Positions 1-4,063 of a stretch of DNA of 5,453 nucleotides are shown here, piece by piece. The DNA is from Deltaproteobacteria bacterium. Its GTDB lineage: Bacteria > SAR324 > JACQKK01. Location of the stretch: NCBI GenBank assembly GCA_029858165.1, contig JAOUFO010000144.1, positions 1-5,453 on the forward strand. The letters are read 5' to 3'. A program made the position numbers and the translations under genes. Within the stretch, counting starts at the first letter, position 1; each line of letters opens with the position of its first letter. The notes under the pieces are model-generated. The model saw only the letters and a list, made by a program, of their open reading frames with translations, was not told the DNA's origin and ran no database searches.

Positions 1-195
1 GACCAGGGGAGAATCCCAATCGCGCCAGCCCGGATGGGCCGATTCCAAAGACAGGATGGTTTGAACGGTGAAATCGTATTCCCCGTCGGAAAGGATCGGG
101 GTGCCGGTATAGTAAGCCGTGCGGGCGCGCCGGACCAGGGCACGAGCCTGATGCAGGGCATCCAGACTGGATGGGGATGGATTGTTGGCGGTCAT
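1..195 (-). CDS. ligA: NAD-dependent DNA ligase LigA, N-terminal fragment (runs off left edge)
   Basis: Only the first 65 residues are in the window. NAD-dependent ligases seal nicks during replication and repair; their N-terminal Ia domain grips the nicotinamide half of NAD+. I translated this stretch by hand. It shows the Ia pattern: a helix rich in Arg, a Tyr-Tyr pair (residues 28-29, matching the Y22/H23 region of E. coli LigA), LSDGEYD (35-41, matching D32, Y35 and D36), then LESAHPG (50-56) and WDSPL (60-64), the place where the family has a DSP motif. The Tyr-Tyr to Asp interval looks one residue shorter than in E. coli LigA. The ATG directly abuts the nusB stop codon (ATG TAA ATG), with only a weak AAAGA upstream, so translation is probably coupled to nusB. 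The catalytic lysine and later domains lie outside the window. A diverged LigB-like ligase cannot be excluded. Confidence 0.75.
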   Translation of the reverse strand, partial: MTANNPSPSSLDALHQARALVRRARTAYYTGTPILSDGEYDFTVQTILSLESAHPGWRDWDSPLV

Positions 196-597
196 TTACA
201 TTGTCTTTCGCACTTTGTCCAACACCCCGTTGACAAAACGGGCAGACTCCTCGTCTACAAATTCCCGGGCGAGTTCCACCGCCTCATCAATCACCACCGC
301 GGGCGGGGCTTTCAACACCACCATTTCGCATACCGCCAGTTTTAACAGACCCCGGACCAGAACCGTCAGCCGTTCGGCTTTCCAGTTTTCCAGGGCATCC
401 TTGATCAACCGGTTTATTTCATCGCCATGGGTTTCAATTCCATCCAAAAGCTCTCCGGCAAATTCCAAAACCTTTCCGGATACCTTGGCTGTTTTCCAAA
501 ACCGGTCCACCTCTTCCTGGGTGGTCTTGGGGTCCACCTCCCGTTTGTACAAAAGCTGTAGAGCGTTGGATCTGGCTTGATGGCGAATACCCGGCAT
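196..597 (-). CDS. nusB: Transcription antitermination factor NusB
   Basis: 133 residues, close to the usual 130-160 for NusB. NusB binds the boxA RNA element with NusE (ribosomal protein S10) and helps RNA polymerase read through rRNA operons. The N-terminus has the family's RNA-binding arginine stretch followed by ALQLLY (RHQARSNALQLLYKRE, about residues 5-20). The C-terminal half has the all-helical pattern with LVRGLLKLAVCEM (about 81-93), VVIDEAVELAREF (about 101-113) and RFVNGVLDKV (about 119-128); the last two are the most recognisable NusB signatures. The start ATG has GGGAG about 10 nt upstream, inside the end of the ParA gene. It lies 3 bp after the ParA stop, and its own stop abuts the ligA start, so the three genes are very likely one transcript. 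The usual ribH neighbour is absent. Confidence 0.93.
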   Translation of the reverse strand: MPGIRHQARSNALQLLYKREVDPKTTQEEVDRFWKTAKVSGKVLEFAGELLDGIETHGDEINRLIKDALENWKAERLTVLVRGLLKLAVCEMVVLKAPPAVVIDEAVELAREFVDEESARFVNGVLDKVRKTM

Positions 598-600
598 GGG

Positions 601-1389
601 TCAACGTCTCCCATTATCGGGCCTGAGGCCAAAACGGTCCAGAATCTCTTTGGATAACCGGATATAAGCGGTGGCCCCCACCGAATTGATGCTGTAGGTG
701 ATGACCGACTGGCCCAGAGCGCTGGCCTCGGTGATTTCTTTGACCTTGGGGATGATGGTCTGGAAAACGGAATCCTGCAAGGTATCGTAGACCTCGCGGC
801 TGATGCGCCGGTGAACCTCCAGGGAGCGGTCGTACATGGTCAACAGGATGCCCGCAATCCGTAAGCCGGGGTTCACCTTCCGTTGCAGGGTTTTAAAGGC
901 CAGCAAAAACCGCTTGAGGGATTTCATGGCCAACGATTCACATTGCAGGGGCAGGATCACCAGGTCCGCGGCAGTCAGGGCGTTGATGGTCAGCAGGCTG
1001 GTGGAGGCGGGGGCATCCAAAATGATAAAATCGTACCTTTGACCTTCCGAGACAATCCGCCGCTGCAACGCATAGGGATCGTTCATCACCGCGGAAAGCT
1101 CTTTTTCTTCATCCAGGGTGTCTATGTTGGCGAAAATGTAATCCATGCCGCTACCGTTGCCCGGATAAATCAGTTTGTCCACCGGTACCGAAGGGTCCAG
1201 CAACAATTGACGGGTCCCCAGTTTGACCGGTCCTTTGATGCCGAAAGAAAACCGCACGGAACCTTGAGGGTCCATGTCTATCAGCAACACCTTATACCCC
1301 CCGACAACAAAAGCCATGGCCAGATTGACAGCGGATGTGGTTTTTCCCACTCCTCCTTTTTCGCTCGCGAACACAATGGTTGTGGTCAT
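601..1389 (-). CDS. ParA/Soj-family ATPase (orphan, no ParB seen)
   Basis: 262 residues. ParA-type ATPases dimerise on ATP, bind DNA or membrane, and position chromosomes, plasmids or large protein assemblies. Visible motifs: deviant Walker A KGGVGKTT (residues 11-18, with the signature Lys11 and Lys16), Walker A' IDMDPQGS (37-44), Walker B FIILDAP (121-127), and a C-terminal ITEASALGQSV segment followed by YIRLSKEIL, typical of Soj-like proteins. I chose the ATG at 1387-1389 because the Walker A strand begins at once after MTTT and AAAGAG lies about 8 nt upstream; an in-frame GTG 20 codons earlier would add a Pro/Gly/His-rich tail with no homologous character. No parB, minE or parS-like site is visible, so the cargo is unknown. 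It leads a parA-nusB-ligA cluster, an unusual place for a partition ATPase. A MinD, FlhG or CpsD role is less likely because their typical C-terminal features are not seen. Confidence 0.9.
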   Translation of the reverse strand: MTTTIVFASEKGGVGKTTSAVNLAMAFVVGGYKVLLIDMDPQGSVRFSFGIKGPVKLGTRQLLLDPSVPVDKLIYPGNGSGMDYIFANIDTLDEEKELSAVMNDPYALQRRIVSEGQRYDFIILDAPASTSLLTINALTAADLVILPLQCESLAMKSLKRFLLAFKTLQRKVNPGLRIAGILLTMYDRSLEVHRRISREVYDTLQDSVFQTIIPKVKEITEASALGQSVITYSINSVGATAYIRLSKEILDRFGLRPDNGRR

Positions 1390-1506
1390 GCCATGCTCTT
1401 TATGTGGGTGGCCGGGGACCGGCGACGGATGAACCCCCCCTCTTCCCACAGATAACGAATTTTATTGTCTGGGGGGTCCGGGAGATTTCTCTCACTGGGG
1501 GATGCT
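1390..1506 (-). promoter_or_regulatory. Structured leader upstream of parA
   Basis: No gene is seen here. If the promoter at 1512-1540 is real, this is the parA 5' untranslated region. It holds several possible hairpins: GAGA-GAAA-TCTC on the minus strand (1482-1493, a GNRA-type tetraloop), a run of six C/G at 1471-1476 able to pair with the seven-base run at 1434-1440, and GCCGG-TCC-CCGGC (1411-1423) just upstream of the ribosome binding site AAAGAG. None matches a riboswitch class I know. The homopolymer runs could also be sequencing or slippage hot spots. Confidence 0.3.
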
Positions 1507-1511
1507 GTTTA

Positions 1512-1540
1512 TTTTTAACTTGAACGGTTCAAGAAAACAA
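1512..1540 (-). promoter_or_regulatory. Candidate parA promoter with palindromic operator
   Basis: On the minus strand TTGTTT (1540-1535) and TAAAAA (1517-1512) are separated by exactly 17 nt. The spacer is almost filled by a perfect 7+1+7 inverted repeat, CTTGAAC-G-GTTCAAG (1519-1533). A palindrome between the -35 and -10 boxes is a usual place for a repressor site, and ParA-type proteins or linked regulators often control their own genes. The -10 box is poor and no transcript data are available. Confidence 0.35.
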
Positions 1541-1624
1541 GCAAACCTGCCAACCTTTGCTTTTTGTGGACAAAAGCGGGTTCAAATGGTTTTTTTTGTC
1601 GCGTTATAAACGGAAATAAAGGGG

Positions 1625-1665
1625 TTCCAGGTGGGCGGAAAGAGTGCTTTTCGCCTGCCCTGGAA
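1625..1665 (-). repeat. Long imperfect hairpin in intergenic region
   Basis: The arms TTCCAGG (1625-1631) and CCTGGAA (1659-1665) pair perfectly. After a small 1x2 bulge, pairing continues through GGGCGGAAAG against CTTTTCGCCT (two G-T wobbles), closing on a four-base AGTG loop at 1643-1646. That is about 17 paired positions. No U-run follows on either strand, so it is not a classical terminator. It lies directly beyond the terminator at 1662-1689 and may be a 3'-end stabiliser or a dispersed intergenic palindrome. Confidence 0.45.
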
Positions 1666-1689
1666 AAAGATGGGGGGCTGGGAGCCCCC
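1662..1689 (-). terminator. Intrinsic terminator after the 49-residue membrane protein
   Basis: Read on the minus strand, GGGGGCT (1689-1683), loop CCC, and AGCCCCC (1679-1673) form a 7-bp GC-rich stem, followed by CATC and TTTTT (1668-1664). It begins 26 bp after the stop codon at 1716. A smaller perfect hairpin, TCCGC-TTT-GCGGA (1698-1710), lies between them. It separates the small membrane-protein gene from parA. Confidence 0.65.
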
Positions 1690-1715
1690 GCGTCTGTTCC
1701 GCAAAGCGGATTGGG

Positions 1716-1865
1716 TTACTTCCTTTGTTTGTTTTCTCGTTCCAGCCTTAGTTTTTCTTCTCTTTCCGGTTTTATAAAATAGATATACACAAGATAGTAG
1801 AGAAACCACAAAACAACAATCGGCAGGGTAAACAACCCCATAGACCATTCCATTTCCGGAACCAT
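1716..1865 (-). CDS. Small single-span membrane protein, 49 residues (IKPE motif)
   Basis: The product is 49 residues, translated by hand from ATG at 1863-1865. GAGGGA lies about 6 nt upstream of the start. The sequence has a short acidic N-terminus (MVPEMEW), one hydrophobic segment (about residues 9-31, rich in Leu, Val, Trp and Tyr), the exit motif VYIYFIKPE (26-34), and a charged Arg/Glu/Lys tail likely to form a short helix. An N-out/C-in topology fits the positive-inside rule. I do not recognise a named family. Size and shape recall small oxidase accessory subunits or assembly factors (CcoQ, CcoS, CcmD, CydX), but no diagnostic motif is present. It aligns without gaps to the 50-residue protein at 2042-2194, sharing a membrane Pro and the IKPE block. 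It has its own candidate promoter and is followed by a terminator, so it may be a one-gene unit beside the oxidase operon. Confidence 0.65.
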   Translation of the reverse strand: MVPEMEWSMGLFTLPIVVLWFLYYLVYIYFIKPEREEKLRLERENKQRK

Positions 1866-1902
1866 ATCATTCCCTCAACATTAAAAGGTTGGGTTTAAAA
1901 CC

Positions 1903-1931
1903 ATTTTATCGGGTGAACTCACCAGGTTGAA
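1903..1931 (-). promoter_or_regulatory. Candidate promoter for the 49-residue membrane protein
   Basis: On the minus strand TTCAAC (1931-1926) and TAAAAT (1908-1903) are spaced by 17 nt, placing a start site near 1896 and leaving a leader of about 30 nt before the ATG. The spacer carries a perfect 5+2+5 inverted repeat, GGTGA-GT-TCACC (1912-1923), a possible operator. The -35 box is weak. The rest of 1932-2041 holds no gene or clear structure that I can see. Confidence 0.35.
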
Positions 1932-2041
1932 AACGGTGGGCGGAAAATACCGGGAGGGTCTGCCTAAATACAACCGTCCGTTATCCAAGACAGGTCATGG
2001 GCGCTATCCGACTGGCCTTTTGAGAAGCCGCCTGAAATGGG

Positions 2042-2194
2042 TTACTTGGTTTTTGGATTTTGGTTTTTTTCGGGCTTGATATAATACTTGTACACAAACC
2101 AGTACATCCCCAAAATAATCCCCACCGGGATGACAATCAACACAAACGTGCTCACCATCATCATGTCACTATGCTGCATGGGCATTCCCATCAT
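2042..2194 (-). CDS. Small single-span membrane protein, 50 residues (Met-rich N-terminus, IKPE motif)
   Basis: 50 residues. I chose the ATG at 2192-2194 because AGGAGAG (2208-2202) sits 7 nt upstream; the same frame stays open much further upstream, but that part overlaps the subunit III gene and has no membrane or family character. The N-terminus is methionine-rich with one His (MMGMPMQHSDMMM), a composition that can bind copper, though that is only a suggestion. One membrane span follows (about residues 14-36, with Pro23), then VYKYYIKPE (34-42) and a basic, Asn/Lys-rich tail. I do not recognise a named family. It follows the second subunit III gene with only a terminator hairpin between, so it is best read as an accessory or assembly protein of the oxidase, expressed by read-through. 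It shares its motif and spacing with the protein at 1716-1865. No promoter of its own was found. Confidence 0.7.
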   Translation of the reverse strand: MMGMPMQHSDMMMVSTFVLIVIPVGIILGMYWFVYKYYIKPEKNQNPKTK

Positions 2195-2209
2195 AGACGG
2201 ACTCTCCTG

Positions 2210-2252
2210 AAAATAAACAACAGGCTCCCCGGTTAAGGGGAGCCTGTTGTTT
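2210..2252 (-). terminator. Strong hairpin terminator or attenuator at the end of the oxidase genes
   Basis: A perfect 16-bp stem (2215-2230 with 2237-2252) around a six-base loop starts 12 nt after the subunit III stop. On the minus strand the 3' arm ends in GTTGTTT and runs into ATTTT, giving a U-rich tail. Four bases further on the Shine-Dalgarno of the next small gene is already under way, so termination here would switch that gene off while read-through would express it. The A-rich 5' arm could also allow some bidirectional activity. Confidence 0.75.
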
Positions 2253-2264
2253 GAACCTATGGGT

Positions 2265-2837
2265 TTAAAGAATATAGACAGTGTAATAAAGGAAGGGCCA
2301 CACCACCACCACGAACATCCAGAACATTTGGGAAACATAAAACTTTCCGGCATGATCCTTGGGTTTCTTGGCGGCGCGAATGGCAAAATAGACGTATGAG
2401 TGCAATAACAGGGCGATAATCACATGCAACGCATGGAAGCCCACAATCATGTAAAACAACCCACCGTATACATTTTCTGTAATTCCCATCCCGAACCGCA
2501 GCAGGTTAAACCATTCATACCCCTGGAGCAGCAAAAACGCCGCGCCCAGCCCAATGGCCAATTGCATATGGCGCAACAGGGATTTCTTTTGAAAAGGGTC
2601 GTTGAACGGTTTTTGGGAAAGATAAATGATTACGCCGCTGGCCAACAGCACCAACGTATTGAAGGCAGTGGCCTCCACCGGCAGCCGGGGCTGTCCGGGG
2701 GGGGGCCAAACATGAATGTGGGATCGGAGACCCAGATAGCCGCTGACCATGCCGGCAAACAGCAGGGCCTCCGAAGCCATAAAGAAAAACGCGCCTATAA
2801 CCGCACTGGGTACTTTTTGTTGCGATTGTGTGTTCAC
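2265..2837 (-). CDS. Cytochrome c oxidase subunit III, divergent second copy
   Basis: 190 residues, five predicted membrane spans, as in short bacterial subunits III lacking the first two helices. Subunit III stabilises the catalytic core and helps supply protons to the D-channel. Family features: SEALLFAG (22-29) with the conserved Glu23, WPPPG (44-48), LLQGYEWFNL (103-112) with Glu108, and VGFHALHV (132-139) with both His residues. The last helix reads FWMFVVVVW (172-180), whereas the other copy in this operon has the usual YWHFVDMVW, so the His and Asp of that motif are missing here. WPPPG and this last helix recall NorE/CoxC-like paralogues. The start is a GTG at 2835-2837 without a clear Shine-Dalgarno; an in-frame stop lies 8 codons upstream, so the true start cannot be far off. 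It is the last core gene of the operon and precedes a strong terminator. Confidence 0.88.
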   Translation of the reverse strand: MNTQSQQKVPSAVIGAFFFMASEALLFAGMVSGYLGLRSHIHVWPPPGQPRLPVEATAFNTLVLLASGVIIYLSQKPFNDPFQKKSLLRHMQLAIGLGAAFLLLQGYEWFNLLRFGMGITENVYGGLFYMIVGFHALHVIIALLLHSYVYFAIRAAKKPKDHAGKFYVSQMFWMFVVVVWPFLYYTVYIL

Positions 2838-2893
2838 AGATTTCAGCGCAATGGAAAGTTAACAAATTTACAACACCCGCATGAAAAGGCCGC

Positions 2894-3202
2894 TTACGGA
2901 TTGAAGCGGATCCAGTTCACACCGGTATCATTCAGCACATCAAAATATGAAAATGCGAACAAAAACACCAGGCAGAGCACGGCAAGGCCCAACAGCAGGA
3001 CCACCCATTTGGGCTCCGCGTTCAGGTGCATAAACCACCCGCCCACAATCACCCACTCCACCACGGTCAGCGTCAGGGCCACTTGGGCCGAGACAGCGCC
3101 GCCCACGGTCAAAAACGTCACCAGGGCCAGCACAATCAGGGTCACCAGCAGCGCCCACACCTGGAACATCTTTTTTACATTGACTTCAGCTTCAATAGTC
3201 AT
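2894..3202 (-). CDS. Cytochrome c oxidase subunit IV-like membrane protein (CoxD/CtaF type)
   Basis: 102 residues, matching the 90-110 of bacterial subunit IV. Three membrane spans are visible (about 13-33, 40-58 and 66-86). The second ends in FMHLN (57-61), the characteristic MHL turn of the family, followed by the third span and a short C-terminal tail. The protein packs against the oxidase core and probably aids assembly or stability; it carries no cofactor. The ATG at 3200-3202 has GGAGG 5 nt upstream, a strong ribosome site. It lies 40 bp after one subunit III gene and 56 bp before the other, a position that supports the assignment. Confidence 0.88.
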   Translation of the reverse strand: MTIEAEVNVKKMFQVWALLVTLIVLALVTFLTVGGAVSAQVALTLTVVEWVIVGGWFMHLNAEPKWVVLLLGLAVLCLVFLFAFSYFDVLNDTGVNWIRFNP

Positions 3203-3242
3203 TGTTCCTCCATTCTAGGATTACGATTTGAGTGAATAAACC

Positions 3243-3815
3243 TTATTTCGCGATGTAGTACAGAGGGAACACGATCAACCAGACCATATCCACAAAGTGC
3301 CAGTAAATCCCGGCTATTTCCACCCGCTGGTAGTTCATCCCTTTTTTCACACCCAGGGACACAGCAAACAGGGCGATGATTCCCACCACGATGTGAGCAC
3401 CGTGAATCCCGGTGGTCAGGTAATAGTAGGTCCAGAACAGATGGGAGGTCAGGGTAAACCCTTCGCTGATATCCGTGGTCCACTCAAACGCCTTGATGCA
3501 CAAGAACAAAAGACCGAGAGCGATGGTCAGGTAAATATACTTGACCGCGTTGTCTTTGTCTTTCTTCTGGGCCGCGGCATGGGCCATCACCACAAACAAA
3601 TCGCTTGTAAGCAGGATGATGGCGTTGACGCCGCCGATCAGGGTGTTGGTGTGATGGGTTTGCTCGGCCCATTCGGGATGAGCCACACGGGTCATCATGT
3701 AGGAAACCAGCAATCCGCCGAAGATCACAATCTCCCCGGAAAGCAGCAACCACATGGCCAAACGACCGGAAGGAATTCCGGTGTTGCTACGGATTTCTCT
3801 TGCGACTGCCGACAT
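3243..3815 (-). CDS. ctaE: Cytochrome c oxidase subunit III, canonical copy
   Basis: 190 residues with five predicted membrane spans. Conserved features: SGEIVIFGG (26-34) with Glu28, KAFEW (108-112) with Glu111, TTGIHGAHI (134-142) with the paired His residues, and the terminal helix motif YWHFVDMVW (171-179), followed by FPLYYI. These are hallmarks of A-type oxidase subunit III, which binds beside subunit I and protects it from turnover inactivation by keeping the D-channel supplied with protons. The ATG has GGAG 8 nt upstream, separated by a run of A. It follows the subunit I gene after an unusually large 248-bp gap and precedes the subunit IV gene by 40 bp. It is clearly different in sequence from the second subunit III gene at 2265-2837, so the pair is an old duplication or two separate acquisitions, not a recent copy. 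Confidence 0.92.
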   Translation of the reverse strand: MSAVAREIRSNTGIPSGRLAMWLLLSGEIVIFGGLLVSYMMTRVAHPEWAEQTHHTNTLIGGVNAIILLTSDLFVVMAHAAAQKKDKDNAVKYIYLTIALGLLFLCIKAFEWTTDISEGFTLTSHLFWTYYYLTTGIHGAHIVVGIIALFAVSLGVKKGMNYQRVEIAGIYWHFVDMVWLIVFPLYYIAK

Positions 3816-3846
3816 TTTTTTTCTCCAGTTTTTAGATATCCCTTAT

Positions 3847-3951
3847 TTACACGGGATAAGAAGGCTGCCCACCAAAAGTTGGCACCCCAGGGGTTTCACC
3901 CCCCGCCGGACCGTTCATCCGGGCCGTATTAGGGCCTTTCAAAACCTCCAT
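3847..3951 (-). CDS. Possible 34-residue Gly/Pro-rich peptide (uncertain)
   Basis: An ORF of 34 codons (ATG at 3949-3951, TAA at 3847-3849) lies between the subunit I and III genes, with GGGAG 10 nt upstream. It begins MEVLKGPNTARM and ends GGQPSYPV. The peptide is rich in Gly, Pro and Thr, has no membrane span and matches nothing I know. Against it: low complexity, and strong hairpins in the same DNA that could explain the sequence as RNA structure. An upstream in-frame TTG (4036-4038) would make 63 residues but has no ribosome site. Confidence 0.2.
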   Translation of the reverse strand: MEVLKGPNTARMNGPAGGETPGVPTFGGQPSYPV

Positions 3952-3996
3952 CCGGTATTTACTCCCGCAGCCGCCGGGTTGCCCCGGTTTTTTTTT
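3872..3996 (+). ncRNA. Possible structured plus-strand RNA ending in an intrinsic terminator
   Basis: Read on the plus strand, this gap contains four small perfect stems in a row: CCAA/TTGG (3872-3882), GGGG/CCCC (3890-3902), CCGGA/TCCGG (3906-3922) and GGCC/GGCC (3922-3936, sharing one base with the previous stem), then the terminator at 3974-3996. A possible promoter on the same strand is CCGACA, 18 nt, TAGATA (about 3810-3839), which is weak. It would produce an RNA of roughly 150 nt antisense to the leader between the subunit I and III genes. It matches no RNA family I can name. The stems could equally belong to the minus-strand mRNA. Confidence 0.3.
3974..3996 (+). terminator. Plus-strand intrinsic terminator inside the oxidase operon
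   Basis: CCGGG (3974-3978), loop TTGC, CCCGG (3983-3987), then nine T in a row (3988-3996). This is a textbook intrinsic terminator, but on the strand opposite to all the genes here. On the minus strand the run is A, so it would not stop the oxidase message. It implies either a plus-strand RNA made within the gap or a device that limits antisense transcription. Confidence 0.6.
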
Positions 3997-4002
3997 GGAT
4001 AA

Positions 4003-4027
4003 GGCGGCAGGCCCCGAAGGGCCCGCC
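4003..4027 (-). other. Stable C(UUCG)G hairpin downstream of subunit I
   Basis: On the minus strand GGCGG and CCGCC (outer 5 bp) and GCCC/GGGC (inner 4 bp) enclose a TTCG loop, with a three-base bulge on the 3' side. The cUUCGg tetraloop is unusually stable. It starts 36 bp after the subunit I stop and has no U-run behind it, so it is better seen as an mRNA 3'-end protector or processing barrier that sets the level of subunit I relative to the later genes. Confidence 0.45.
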
Positions 4028-4063
4028 ATAAAAATCAACGCAAAAGGTCACGCGGATGCCAGC

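Noticed and set aside
1390..1449. A 20-residue N-terminal extension of ParA from a GTG at 1447-1449
   Set aside because: The Pro/Gly/His-rich extension precedes a normal ParA start, and the ATG at 1389 has the Shine-Dalgarno.
1561..1575. DnaA-box-like TTGTCCACA (one mismatch from TTATCCACA) near parA, suggesting an origin
   Set aside because: It is a single imperfect box with no cluster, no AT-rich unwinding element and no dnaA, dnaN, gidA or parB neighbours.
1590..1597. Plus-strand run of eight T as a terminator
   Set aside because: The nearest hairpin is AT-rich and more than 10 nt away, and no plus-strand gene lies upstream.
1582..1848. An 88-codon minus-strand frame overlapping the 49-residue gene
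   Set aside because: It runs through the terminator and long hairpin, and its sequence is not protein-like; the overlapping 49-codon frame has the ribosome site and a coherent membrane segment.
2195..2386. A longer form (114 residues) of the 50-residue membrane protein
   Set aside because: The extension overlaps the subunit III gene in another frame, crosses the terminator hairpin and has no family character; the ribosome site fits the ATG at 2194.
2424..3218. Long plus-strand open frame of 264 codons
   Set aside because: It lies antisense to subunit III and subunit IV genes that have clear family motifs; the product is His/Gln/Asn/Thr-rich with no domain, as expected for the reverse of hydrophobic codons.
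3860..3900. GGGGTGCC on the minus strand, resembling part of a TPP riboswitch
   Set aside because: The CTGAGA element and the second conserved half are missing, and the neighbouring genes have nothing to do with thiamine.
3297..3932. Plus-strand open frame of 211 codons
   Set aside because: It is antisense to the canonical subunit III gene, low in recognisable structure and has no ribosome site; it is a shadow.
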